Assembly: GCA_023391895.1 (NCBI GenBank)
Contig: JAEWAC010000021.1
Location: 1-15,101 of the forward strand
Reading direction: 5' to 3'
Source: Bacteroidota bacterium
GTDB lineage: Bacteria > Bacteroidota > Bacteroidia > Chitinophagales > Chitinophagaceae
Length of the DNA: 15,101 nucleotides
The notes under the pieces are model-generated. The model was given only the letters and a program-made list of their open reading frames with translations. It ran no database searches and was not told the DNA's origin. The translations under genes and the position numbers were made by a program. This document shows positions 1 through 7,167 of this stretch, one piece after another (position 1 is the first letter of the stretch; every line of letters starts with the position of its first letter).

Positions 1-171
1 AATCATTTTCCTTTTTTATAACCAAAAAAAAACAAAGTAATTGTTTCAAAGAAAAAAAACAAACACGGCCGTACAGCCAACCATCTGCAGAATTAAACGT
101 AAATTAGAAAGACTAACGCTTATAGAGGAGATGAGCTTGTAACCTAAGAAATCAGCCACCAATTGATTTCC

Positions 172-1722
172 ATGAAGCAGATCATTACCTTTTGGATCTT
201 CCTGCTGTGCTTTTCTACCATCGCCAGGGCAGACCATATTACGGGTGGCGAAATGTTTTACACCTACATGGGTTTTTCCAACAACCTGCACCAGTACCGT
301 TTTACCGCCAAATACTTTAAAGACTGCTTCAGCAACCGGCAACTCAATAATACCACCATCGTCGTGGTGTATGAAAAAAATACCGGCAACAACATCAAGG
401 AGTTTTCAGCCCCGCTGGTGAAACAAGAAACCCTGCGACTGAACGATCCTAACAAATGCGTAACTAATCCACCGCCGGTTTGTTATACGGTTGGTTATTA
501 CGAATTTGACCTGGCGCTCCCTCCCTCGCCCAATGGATATGTAGTGGCCTGCCAGGTCAACTTCCGCATCAATACCATTACCAACCTTACCCCCGGCTAC
601 GTCAATATCGGCGCCACTTATACCGCCGAAATCCCGGCCGCGGGCCCTGGCCAGGAAAATGCCCGGAACAACAGCGCCCGTTTTGCCGGTAATGACCTGG
701 TGATTGTTTGCGCCAACAATTCTTTTTCGTACAGCTTTGAGGCCGTAGACCCCGATGGCGACGAGCTGCGTTATTACTTTTGCGATGCCTACCGCAGCTC
801 CGGCGGCGGCGGAGGCAACAACACACCGGCACCGGGGCCGCCCCCCTATGCATCGGTACCCTACGGGCAGGGATTTTCCGGCACTACTCCTTTGGGCAGC
901 AATGTTAAGATCGATGCCAAAACCGGCATCATCACCGGCATGGCCCCCAACGAAGGCACTTATGTGGTAACGGTTTGCGTAGATGAATTACGCGGCGGAA
1001 AATTAATAGCCCAGCAGCGCAAAGACCTGCAGATCAAGATTGCGTCCTGCACCATAGCCGCCGCATCCATCATGCCTGAGTACCAGGTGTGCGGCGACAG
1101 TAAAAGCCTCACGCTTTCCAACCAATCGAGCAGTCCGCTGATCAACACCTACAACTGGCAACTCACCAACAACAGGGGCGAAGTTTTGCAGACCTCTACC
1201 ACCGCTACTCTTTCCTATACTTTTTCCGATACCGGCTTGTACCATGTACAGCTGATCATCAATAAAGATGCGGATTGTTCGGACTCCAGCAACTCCCTGG
1301 TGCGGGTGTACCCCGGCTTTAAACCCGATTTTGACTTTGAAGGCACCTGCATCAATAAGGCCACGACGTTTATAGATAAAACCACATCGGTATACGGCCA
1401 GGTAAAATCCTGGAACTGGGACTTTGGCGACCTCTCCGAAACAACGGATGTTTCGCAGCAACCCAACCCTACTTACCAATACACGGCCGCCGGCTCCAAA
1501 ACCGTCAGCCTGGAGGTTTCCAATACGGTGGGCTGTATCGACACGGTCCAGAAAGAGGTGGCTATTTTTGACAAGCCGCCCATCACCCTTCCGTTCCGCG
1601 ATACGTTGCTCTGCTCAAAAGACGCCCTGCAGCTGAGTGCCAGCGGCGAGGGCACCTTTAGCTGGTCTACTCAAAACAATATGGCCAATGCCCAGCCCGG
1701 CTCGCCACTGGTCAATCCCTAG
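172..1722 (+). CDS. 5' fragment: signal peptide and PKD-domain part of the surface protein
   Basis: This is the part translated if the TAG at 1720-1722 is obeyed, giving 516 residues. I chose ATG at 172 because it places a lysine and a hydrophobic stretch at the N-terminus, with probable cleavage after IARA before DHITGG. A TTG nine bases upstream would add three residues with no benefit. Residues 1-20 are the signal peptide. Residues 20-300 are a beta-rich region with a DPDGDELRYYF stretch of the kind seen in cadherin-like or PKD-like modules, and a glycine run near 211-215. A canonical PKD domain lies near 385-458. Paired cysteines are frequent, as expected for an exported protein. The fragment has no T9SS sorting domain of its own. 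Confidence 0.75.
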   Translation: MKQIITFWIFLLCFSTIARADHITGGEMFYTYMGFSNNLHQYRFTAKYFKDCFSNRQLNNTTIVVVYEKNTGNNIKEFSAPLVKQETLRLNDPNKCVTNPPPVCYTVGYYEFDLALPPSPNGYVVACQVNFRINTITNLTPGYVNIGATYTAEIPAAGPGQENARNNSARFAGNDLVIVCANNSFSYSFEAVDPDGDELRYYFCDAYRSSGGGGGNNTPAPGPPPYASVPYGQGFSGTTPLGSNVKIDAKTGIITGMAPNEGTYVVTVCVDELRGGKLIAQQRKDLQIKIASCTIAAASIMPEYQVCGDSKSLTLSNQSSSPLINTYNWQLTNNRGEVLQTSTTATLSYTFSDTGLYHVQLIINKDADCSDSSNSLVRVYPGFKPDFDFEGTCINKATTFIDKTTSVYGQVKSWNWDFGDLSETTDVSQQPNPTYQYTAAGSKTVSLEVSNTVGCIDTVQKEVAIFDKPPITLPFRDTLLCSKDALQLSASGEGTFSWSTQNNMANAQPGSPLVNP

Positions 1723-1740
1723 TCCACTACCACTTATTAT

Positions 1741-2784
1741 GTGCAGCTGGATGATGACGGCTGCATCAACCAGGATTCCGTACGGGTAAGGGTAACCGAC
1801 AAGGTAAGTCTGCAGCTAATGCCAGACACCACCATCTGCGCCGGTGATGCGGTGCAGCTCAGAACCGTGTCGGATGGTTTTACCTATACCTGGCAACCGG
1901 CTACTGGCCTGGACAACGCCAGTGCCGCCACCCCTACCGCCGTTGTTGGCACCACCACTACCTACCAGGTAACCGCCGGCATTGGTAGTTGTACCGCTAC
2001 CGGCCGTGTGGTGGTGGCTACCGTTCCCTACCCCATAGCGCGTACAGGTGCCGATACGGTCATTTGTTTTCATACCTCCGCCCGCTTAAGCGGCTCGGTG
2101 GTGGGCAGTTCTTTTGCCTGGTCACCGCCCGGCAGCATACAGCAACCATCACAGCTAACCACAACGGCTGTACCCGATGCCACGACGCCCTATGTTTTGA
2201 CGGTTTACGATACCCTGGGCTGCCCCAAACCCGGCCGGGATACCATGGTGGTAACCGTGTTGCCTCCTATAAATGCATTTGCCGGCCGGGATACGGCCGT
2301 AATAACGGGCCAGGCCCTGCAGTTGCAGGCCAGCGGAGGCGTTGGGTATACCTGGTCGCCGGCCGAGGAATTATCCGCCGCCAATATTTCCAACCCTGTG
2401 GTCATCTTCGACAGTCCCGGCGATCGCCAGCGATTCAGAGTGCTGGTGTACAATGAGGCCGGCTGTGTAGATTCGGCTTTTGTCCATGTACGGGTATTTT
2501 CTACCGGGCCTTCCATTTTTGTACCCTCTGCTTTTACCCCCAATGGCGATGGCAAAAACGACCTGTTAAGACCCATAGCCGCCGGCATGCAGCAGATTGA
2601 GTATTTTAACGTGTACAACCGCTGGGGCAAGCTGGTGTTCAGCACCACTACCAACGGCCAGGGGTGGGATGGCAACATCAACGGCCAGCCACAGCGGTCC
2701 GACACCTTTGTATGGATGGTAAAAGCCAAAGACTATAAAGGCAACCCGTATTTTCAGAAAGGCACGGTTACGCTGGTGCGATGA
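1741..2784 (+). CDS. 3' fragment: Ig/PKD-like repeats and T9SS type-B C-terminal sorting domain
   Basis: This is the in-frame remainder after the TAG, open from 1723. The first possible initiator is GTG at 1741, but nothing supports real initiation there: there is no signal peptide and no promoter-like sequence. It encodes about three beta-sandwich repeats, each with the pattern 'Asp-Thr-x-Ile/Val-Cys … Leu … Trp-x-Pro … Thr-Tyr-x-Val' (for example DTTICAGDAVQL and ADTVICFHTSARL). The final 91 residues form the gliding-motility C-terminal domain (SAFTPNGDGKNDLL … FQKGTVTLVR). This domain family directs export and surface attachment through the type IX system. Made alone it would be a cytoplasmic fragment, so it is best read as the C-terminal half of the gene starting at 172. 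Confidence 0.7.
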   Translation: MQLDDDGCINQDSVRVRVTDKVSLQLMPDTTICAGDAVQLRTVSDGFTYTWQPATGLDNASAATPTAVVGTTTTYQVTAGIGSCTATGRVVVATVPYPIARTGADTVICFHTSARLSGSVVGSSFAWSPPGSIQQPSQLTTTAVPDATTPYVLTVYDTLGCPKPGRDTMVVTVLPPINAFAGRDTAVITGQALQLQASGGVGYTWSPAEELSAANISNPVVIFDSPGDRQRFRVLVYNEAGCVDSAFVHVRVFSTGPSIFVPSAFTPNGDGKNDLLRPIAAGMQQIEYFNVYNRWGKLVFSTTTNGQGWDGNINGQPQRSDTFVWMVKAKDYKGNPYFQKGTVTLVR

Positions 2785-3120
2785 GGACAATGAAAAATGT
2801 AAAATGGAAAATGAAAAAAATCGGGGACTTATAGGGTTTTGAACTTCTTTATTACGCCTGACGGAATGGGAGATCCTGACCATAAGGAAACGCTGGAGTA
2901 AACCTCATATGGGCTTTTGAAAAGTTGAATCACAGATTTTGAGAAAGGATTTCGCAGATGAGGAGAAGCAATAGAGTTTTGAAAGACTTTCTATCGGTCA
3001 ACGGTCAATTACCAACGATCAACGTTCCGGCATAGGTTTTTGAAGAAGTGGTCAACTGTTTACACCTAAACGACCGTCTGTGGACTGTCGACTGTGGACT
3101 TTTTCCTCTGGCGCAAGACC
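2785..3120. repeat. Gene-free gap filled with 7-bp-period arrays and 21-bp dispersed element copies
   Basis: I see no credible gene here. At 2789-2816 four AATGNAA-type units follow each other with period 7. Degenerate copies of the dispersed 21-bp element lie at 2829-2850, 2906-2927 and 2969-2986. Five heptamers of CGGTCAA type occupy 2995-3029, a good 21-bp element copy lies at 3031-3050, and a GACTGTC/GACTGTG heptamer run fills 3076-3099. No strong terminator was seen after the surface-protein gene. Confidence 0.7.
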
Positions 3121-3354
3121 TTAATGACGGCGATAGTTGGTGTCTTTCGGCAAAATATCCGGCACCACGGAATCCATGGCAATAACAAAAGAAGTGTCGA
3201 CCTGGTGGCTGTCCAGGTAAAGGCCCGGCAGGTTGGGGTCGGGCGGCGTTATGGTATTGCTATCCACGGTCGATACGTTAACAGGAGGTTCTTCTCTCTG
3301 TTCGTGGCAACCGGCCAGCAACCACACCATAGAGGCAATAATCCATTTTTTCAT
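3121..3354 (-). CDS. Small lipoprotein of unknown function
   Basis: The product is 77 residues: MKKWIIASMVWLLAGC gives a type II signal peptide with lipobox LAGC and lipid-attachment Cys16. A short, acidic, proline-rich tail follows (EEPPVNVSTVDSNTITPPDP) with no recognisable domain. The frame stays open up to 3429, but the longer start adds a non-signal-like stretch ahead of MKKW, so the ATG at 3354 is preferred. It probably sits in the outer or inner membrane facing the periplasm. It has no operon partner: the next gene starts divergently at 3771. I do not recognise a family; short single-copy lipoproteins like this are often lineage-specific. Confidence 0.65.
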   Translation of the reverse strand: MKKWIIASMVWLLAGCHEQREEPPVNVSTVDSNTITPPDPNLPGLYLDSHQVDTSFVIAMDSVVPDILPKDTNYRRH

Positions 3355-3428
3355 GGCTACAGTTTTAGATTTACCTTCAACTTTTTGCCTAATCACAGGG
3401 AGGGCTGTCAGCTCTGCAACCAATAACA

Positions 3429-3485
3429 TTTAGTAAGATAAGAAAGGATTGTAGGATTATTTACTAAAATTTGAAAATATTTTAG
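3429..3485. promoter_or_regulatory. Two overlapping inverted repeats around the -33 element (possible operator)
   Basis: TTTAGTAA (3429-3436) pairs with TTACTAAA (3461-3468), a perfect 8-bp dyad. CTAAAAT (3464-3470) pairs with ATTTTAG (3479-3485), a perfect 7-bp dyad spanning the TTTG of the promoter below. The placement fits a regulator-binding site or an AT-rich hairpin. AT-rich dyads also arise by chance, so this is tentative. Confidence 0.3.
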
Positions 3486-3500
3486 TTTTTGCTAAGTTTG
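3470..3500 (+). promoter_or_regulatory. Bacteroidota-type promoter (TTTG-N19-TAAGTTTG)
   Basis: TTTG at 3470-3473 is followed after exactly 19 bases by TAAGTTTG at 3493-3500, a full match to the Bacteroidota -33/-7 consensus TTTG-N19-TAnnTTTG. Transcription would begin near 3505, giving the gene at 3771 a leader of about 265 nt. That leader contains the repeats and hairpin listed separately. Confidence 0.6.
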
Positions 3501-3504
3501 TAGC

Positions 3505-3644
3505 ACTTGCTTGCTAAAACAATGACCTTGTTTTATTTATAACGATTGCTTGCCTTTTAATCAGAAAAAATCAGAAGAGAGGGAGAAAAAAATTGGAGGA
3601 TGTAAATCTAACGATTGCTTGCTATATGAAAGATCACATCCTCC
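3505..3644 (+). promoter_or_regulatory. Structured leader: repeated GATTGCTTGC motif and a long-armed hairpin
   Basis: A perfect 14-bp direct repeat, TAACGATTGCTTGC, lies at 3540-3553 and 3609-3622, with a related ACTTGCTTGCT at 3505-3515. GGAGGATGT (3595-3603) pairs with ACATCCTCC (3636-3644), and ATCT (3606-3609) with AGAT (3631-3634). The second repeat copy falls in the 21-nt loop. No T-tract follows, so it is not an ordinary terminator. A regulatory leader or small RNA is inferred from position only. Confidence 0.4.
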
Positions 3645-3770
3645 GAGAACAAATGTAGGATTGGATCAACCATTTTTTCAAACAAAATAAACGCCATTTT
3701 ACAATGCTGAAATGGGTACCGCAAGCACGAAACCCTTATCCCTATTGTATTTGCGGCAAAATTTATTACG

Positions 3771-5321
3771 ATGCCCAACCGGTCAACAGATGCACTTTTT
3801 CAGTTAATTCATTCGCTTCAAAAGTCCGAAAAGCGCAATTTTAAGCTTTACATCAAAAGAAACTCCGCCAATGAGGACCTGAAAATCGTACAGCTTTTTG
3901 ATGCCCTGGATAAAATGTCAGAATACGACGAAGCTACGCTTTTAAAGAAGATCCCTGCCATCAAAAAGCAGCAGTTATCCAACATCAAAGCCCACCTGTA
4001 CAGGCAGTTGCTGGCCAGCCTGCGCCTGCTGGAAAGCGGGGCCAATATCGACATCCAGCTGCGCGAACAACTGGATTATGCCCGCATATTGTACAACAAA
4101 GGCCTGTACATTCAAAGCCTGAGGGTGCTGGACAAAATAAAGGAAGTGGCTCGCACCCACAACCAGGTAAGCCTGCTGGTACAGGTGCTGTCGCTGGAAA
4201 AAAACATCGAGTCGCTGCACATTACCCGCAGCCTGGCCGACCGCGCCACGCAGTTATCAGCGGAGGCCAACGAAGTGGCCGAGCGGCTGGTGCTGGTCAC
4301 CAGGCTGTCGAACCTGGCCCTGCAGCTGTATGGCTGGTACATCAAAAACGGCCATGCCCGCAACCAGGAAGACGAAGAACTGCTCACCCAGTTCTTCCGC
4401 CAGCAGCTCCCCTGCGAGATCAGCCCCTCGCATACCTTTTACCAAAAGCTGTATTACTATCAAAGCTATTGCTGGTATGCCTTTATCCGCCAGGACTTTC
4501 TGATGTATTACCGCTATACCCAGAAATGGGTCGACCTGTTTTACCAGCAGCCCCTGATGATTGAGGTGGAAACAGCCCACTACATCAAAGGCATGCACAA
4601 CCTGCTGAATGCCCATTTTACCCTGCAGAACTTTCAGAAGTTTGACGATACCTTGTGTCAGTTTGAACAGTTTGCCGCGTCCGATACGGTAAAAGGAAAC
4701 GACAACAATACCATCCAGGTTTTTGTATACCTGTACATTGCCAAGATCAACCAGCACTTTATGCATGGCTCTTTTAAAGAAGGGTTGAAACTGGTGCCCG
4801 AGCTGGAGGAAAAACTGGCCACCTATGCCCTGCACCTGGACCGCCACCGCGTACTGGTATTTTACTACAAAATTGCTTCGCTTTACTTTGGCAGCGGCGA
4901 TTACGACACCACCATCGACTACCTGAATAAAATCATCAACTGGAAGGTAGACCTGCGCAACGACCTGCAGTGCTATGCCCGCCTGCTGCACCTGATAGCG
5001 CATTACGAGCTGGGCAACTTTGACCTGCTGGAGTACCTTACCCGCTCGGTGTACCGCTTTATGGCCAAAATGCAGAACCTGAGTTATGTGGAAGAGGAAA
5101 TTTTCCAGTTCTTGCGCCAGTCCTTCCACCTTACAGCCCGGCAGCTCAAACCCGCTTTTGAGCACCTGCTGCACAAGCTGAAAAGCCTGGAAAAAAACCG
5201 CTTTGAGGTACGGGCCTTTGCCTACCTGGACATTGTATCCTGGTTGGAAAGCAAGGTGCACAACATACCGCTGGAGCAGGTGTTTCAAAAAAAGTTCCTG
5301 GCCAACCATAAAAGAATCTAA
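3771..5321 (+). CDS. Conserved helical (TPR-like) protein of unknown function
   Basis: The product is 516 residues with no signal peptide or membrane segment, so it is probably cytoplasmic. Its N-terminus, DALFQLIHSLQKSEKRNFKLY, resembles conserved Chitinophagaceae hypothetical proteins as I remember them. The rest is almost entirely alpha-helical, poor in glycine and proline and rich in Leu, Tyr, Gln and Lys. Stretches such as LYIQSLRVLDKIKEVA (about 113-128) and YDTTIDYLNKIINWK (about 380-394) have TPR-like helix-turn-helix spacing. I see no catalytic motif, so a scaffold or protein-binding role is only an inference. ATG at 3771 is the first start consistent with the conserved N-terminus. 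A weaker -7-like TGTATTTG lies at 3746-3753, and the stronger promoter at 3470-3500 would give a long structured leader. The gene stands alone. Confidence 0.8.
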   Translation: MPNRSTDALFQLIHSLQKSEKRNFKLYIKRNSANEDLKIVQLFDALDKMSEYDEATLLKKIPAIKKQQLSNIKAHLYRQLLASLRLLESGANIDIQLREQLDYARILYNKGLYIQSLRVLDKIKEVARTHNQVSLLVQVLSLEKNIESLHITRSLADRATQLSAEANEVAERLVLVTRLSNLALQLYGWYIKNGHARNQEDEELLTQFFRQQLPCEISPSHTFYQKLYYYQSYCWYAFIRQDFLMYYRYTQKWVDLFYQQPLMIEVETAHYIKGMHNLLNAHFTLQNFQKFDDTLCQFEQFAASDTVKGNDNNTIQVFVYLYIAKINQHFMHGSFKEGLKLVPELEEKLATYALHLDRHRVLVFYYKIASLYFGSGDYDTTIDYLNKIINWKVDLRNDLQCYARLLHLIAHYELGNFDLLEYLTRSVYRFMAKMQNLSYVEEEIFQFLRQSFHLTARQLKPAFEHLLHKLKSLEKNRFEVRAFAYLDIVSWLESKVHNIPLEQVFQKKFLANHKRI

Positions 5322-5341
5322 CCGGTTGCCGGCGCTTTTGC

Positions 5342-5433
5342 CCTATGGGTTTTTGAAGAAGTGGAAAACGATTTTGCAGGTACTATTTGGCTAACAAGCC
5401 TGCCTAATGTCAACTTCTTCAAAACCCCATATG
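5342..5433. repeat. Inverted pair of the 21-bp dispersed element (92 bp, MITE-like)
   Basis: The arm 5342-5364 (CCTATGGGTTTTTGAAGAAG…) matches the reverse complement of 5411-5433 at 20 of 23 positions. The 46-base interval contains a smaller inverted repeat, GCAGG and CCTGC. The pair lies between two plus-strand genes, just after the helical-protein stop. I see no target-site duplication. It might act as a weak terminator or be a small non-autonomous element. Confidence 0.55.
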
Positions 5434-5533
5434 CCACCCAGGTGGCCGAAGCGATGGAACAGAAGATGTAGCCACGCCTTTGTTTTTGCATTTTTACTAC
5501 CACCTGAGCCCCTGACCGTGTTCAGCAGCCCGT

Positions 5534-5541
5534 TAAATTTG
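5534..5541 (+). promoter_or_regulatory. Candidate -7 element directly before the GNAT start codon
   Basis: TAAATTTG matches TAnnTTTG exactly and ends 4 nt before the ATG at 5546, so transcription from it would give an essentially leaderless mRNA. No clear TTTG lies 19 bases upstream, which lowers confidence. Confidence 0.35.
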
Positions 5542-5545
5542 CAGC

Positions 5546-6067
5546 ATGTTATTAGCGTTTCATATTAGTGCGGCCACGCGGGCCGATGTGCCGGACCTGG
5601 TACAACTGGTGAATAGTGCATACAGGGGCGAAAGCGCCAAACAAGGATGGACCACGGAAGCCGACCTGCTGGACGGCATTCGCATTGACGAACCCGCCCT
5701 GGCAGATTTGATTGAAGACCCCGCCACCACCCTGCTCAAGTACAACAATGCCCATGGCGCCCTTACCGGCTGCGTTTACCTGCGCCAACAGGGGACTGAT
5801 ATGTACCTGGGCATGCTGACCGTATCGCCCCGGGAGCAGGCCAACGGCATTGGTAAAAAACTGTTGCAGGCGGCCGAAGCCCATGCCCGGCAGCAAAACT
5901 GCAGCGCCATTGTCATGACGGTGATTTCGGTGCGGCACGAACTCATTAGCTGGTACCAACGTCAAGGCTACCAGTCTACCGGCGAAACCAAGCCGTTTCC
6001 GCAGGATCCCCGCTTTGGCATTCCCAAACAACCTTTAAGTTTTATCGTAATGAAAAAAGGGCTGTAA
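5546..6067 (+). CDS. GNAT-family N-acetyltransferase
   Basis: The product is 173 residues, a normal length for a single-domain GNAT enzyme, which transfers acetyl from acetyl-CoA to an amine. The family's motif A is clear: beta strand YLGMLTVSP, then QANGIGKKLL (Q98-x-x-G-x-G103), the pyrophosphate-binding loop for CoA. Motif B is visible as SWYQRQGYQSTGE (about 135-147), with the Tyr usual in this region. The N-terminus (ISAATRADVPDLVQLVNSAY) is the standard beta1-alpha1 segment. The N-terminal insert GWTTEADLLDG and the ending FIVMKKGL suggest a subgroup acting on a small molecule, but the substrate cannot be read from sequence. It is cytoplasmic. The DUF2911 gene begins 100 nt downstream with no obvious functional link. 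Confidence 0.9.
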   Translation: MLLAFHISAATRADVPDLVQLVNSAYRGESAKQGWTTEADLLDGIRIDEPALADLIEDPATTLLKYNNAHGALTGCVYLRQQGTDMYLGMLTVSPREQANGIGKKLLQAAEAHARQQNCSAIVMTVISVRHELISWYQRQGYQSTGETKPFPQDPRFGIPKQPLSFIVMKKGL

Positions 6068-6167
6068 AAGCGGTCATGACCCGTCCACCCTTCGGACCAT
6101 TTATCAATTTTAATGTGCGATTTACCCAGGATTATCTTAAATTAGAGATCATACTAATACGTTAAAT

Positions 6168-6689
6168 ATGAAAAAGATCCTTTTTCTCACTTTCTTTTTT
6201 GCGGTACTCCTGGGCAGCCTTACCGCAATGGCGCAGCAGGAAGACAAAAGCAAACGGCCCAGCCCTCCGGCCACACTGAAGACCATGGCAGGCGGCGCCA
6301 CTGTAGTGATCGACTACAGCCAGCCGGCCGTTAACGGTCGCACCATCGGCAATGACATAGCGCCCTATGGCAAGGTGTGGCGTACCGGTGCCAATGAAGC
6401 CACCACTTTTACGGTTGACAAAGACGTAAAAATTGAGGGCAAAGAACTCAAAGCCGGCAAGTACGCCTTGTTTACCATTCCGGGTCAGGATGAATGGACC
6501 ATTATTTTTAACAAACAACCCAACCAGTGGGGCGCATTCAATTACGATGAAAGCCAGGATGCCTTGCGGGTAACGGTAAAGCCTACCAAAGCACCTTCCT
6601 TTACCGAACGCATGACCTTTAGCGAGGATGGGAATAAAATCAATTTAATGTGGGGCGACACCGCTGTGGCCTTTAGAGTAGAGCCATAG
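6168..6689 (+). CDS. Exported DUF2911-family protein
   Basis: The product is 173 residues. Residues 1-22 (MKKILFLTFFFAVLLGSLTAMA) form a signal peptide, so the mature protein is periplasmic or outer-membrane associated. The rest is one DUF2911 domain, seen in the motifs VVIDYSQPAVNGRTI (47-61), WRTGANEATTF (71-81), LKAGKYALFTIPG (94-106) and the closing MWGDTAVAFRV. DUF2911 is common in Bacteroidota and has no established biochemical role. Those motifs recur in the larger protein encoded at 10649 (YDRPAVKGR, WRAGANENT, LKAGRYGFF), making the two paralogues. The gene ends in TAG, which shows TAG is a working stop codon in this genome. Downstream is the repeat block, with no clear terminator. 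Confidence 0.9.
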   Translation: MKKILFLTFFFAVLLGSLTAMAQQEDKSKRPSPPATLKTMAGGATVVIDYSQPAVNGRTIGNDIAPYGKVWRTGANEATTFTVDKDVKIEGKELKAGKYALFTIPGQDEWTIIFNKQPNQWGAFNYDESQDALRVTVKPTKAPSFTERMTFSEDGNKINLMWGDTAVAFRVEP

Positions 6690-6714
6690 GCATCAAGGAT
6701 GAAAAGAGGAGGAA

Positions 6715-6814
6715 GTCCATGGTCTACAGACGACAGTCCACAGCGGAGAGAAGTAAAAAGTAGTAAGTTTTAAGTGATAAGTAAAGAAGGCAGAAGGCAA
6801 AAGTTAAAAGGCAA
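6715..6814. repeat. Heptamer arrays, with an in-phase change of unit
   Basis: Four TCCACAG-type units run from 6715 to 6742 (GTCCATG, GTCTACA, GACGACA, GTCCACA). From 6752 to 6814 nine units follow with strict period 7: five AGTNNNN units (AGTAAAA, AGTAGTA, AGTTTTA, AGTGATA, AGTAAAG), then four AAGGCAA-type units, with no loss of phase at the change. Confidence 0.7.
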
Positions 6815-6844
6815 AACCAAAAAAGCAGGAAAGCCAGACTGGTG

Positions 6845-6913
6845 CAGCGCCTTATCCCGCGTTAACTGCAGAGACGTATTCCTTTGAGAAAAGTATAGCG
6901 GGATACAGCGCCT
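6845..6913. mobile_element. Possible 53-bp mini-insertion with inverted ends and 8-bp direct flanks
   Basis: TATCCCGC (6853-6860) and GCGGGATA (6898-6905) are perfect 8-bp inverted ends of a 53-bp segment. The segment is flanked on both sides by CAGCGCCT (6845-6852 and 6906-6913), as a target-site duplication would look. CAGCGCCT is partly self-complementary, so the arms can also be read as a longer imperfect hairpin. The segment is too short to encode anything. Confidence 0.35.
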
Positions 6914-7085
6914 GCAGTATTTCCGCATAACACGCAAAAGGATTTGCACTTCTTCAAAAAGCCATGCCTGTAAAGACAAGTCAAATCATCTACAATTCAT
7001 AGGGCAGGATACAAACTGTAGTGACTGGTGCTGTGCGTGGGCCGGCCAAAGGGGCGGAGCCTTCGAGCTGGCCTTGTACTTTTTG

Positions 7086-7111
7086 CTTACTTTTTCGGGG
7101 GAAAAAGTAAG
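7086..7111. repeat. Palindrome CTTACTTTTTC-GGGG-GAAAAAGTAAG
   Basis: The 11-bp arms are perfect around a GGGG spacer. It sits at the end of a GC-rich stretch beginning near 7027 that includes GGCCGGCC. It looks like a dispersed Bacteroidota intergenic repeat rather than a gene-specific terminator, because the nearest upstream gene ends about 400 bp away. Confidence 0.45.
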
Positions 7112-7167
7112 TAGGGCTACCTACCGAAGGAAATAACTATAGTCATAATAAATCATATAAGAAGCTG

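Larger units (their letters stand above)
172..2784 (+). pseudogene. Secreted PKD / T9SS type-B sorted surface protein, split by an in-frame TAG
   Basis: One continuous reading frame of 870 codons is interrupted only by TAG at 1720-1722 (codon 517). The upstream part has a signal peptide (MKQIITFWIFLLCFSTIARA) and a PKD domain near residues 385-458 (core SWNWDFGD). The downstream part ends in a gliding-motility-associated C-terminal domain, about residues 780-870 (FVPSAFTPNGDGKNDLL, then YNRWGKLVF and GWDGN). That domain is the type-B signal for export through the type IX secretion system. The residues around the stop (LVNP, stop, STTTYYVQL) continue a repeated domain motif in which NPQSTTTY would be natural, so a CAG-to-TAG change is the simplest reading. 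Without suppression the product would lack its sorting signal and stay in the periplasm. Alternatives are a sequencing error, suppression, or a recent inactivation. TAG also ends the DUF2911 gene at 6689, so the code is not reassigned. Role inferred: cell-surface adhesin or matrix protein. Confidence 0.85.

Noticed and set aside
163..171. TTG start three codons upstream for the first gene
   Set aside because: ATG at 172 gives a standard signal peptide; the TTG adds only three residues and is a rare initiator.
1..171. Promoter or gene in the left edge
   Set aside because: The stretch is A/T-rich with a weak TAAATTAG at 100-107 but no matching -33; I see nothing firm there.
2205..2729. 174-codon minus-strand open frame
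   Set aside because: It is antisense to the T9SS sorting-domain region, which has unmistakable motifs on the plus strand.
3355..3429. 25-residue N-terminal extension of the small lipoprotein
   Set aside because: It would bury the MKKW…LAGC lipoprotein signal inside the protein, which is incompatible with lipobox processing.
4257..5309. 350-codon minus-strand open frame opposite the helical-protein gene
   Set aside because: It is the antisense of a gene with clear protein-like sequence. Its translation is a Val/Gln/Gly/Phe-rich string without domains, as expected from the complement of CTG/CAG-rich codons.
6770..6979. 69-codon minus-strand open frame in the gene-free block
   Set aside because: It runs through the heptamer array and the possible mini-insertion, so its residues derive from repeats; no motif or start signal supports it.
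7086..7111. Intrinsic terminator for the DUF2911 gene
   Set aside because: The hairpin lies about 400 bp beyond the stop and inside a repeat-like stretch; its stem is mostly A/T.
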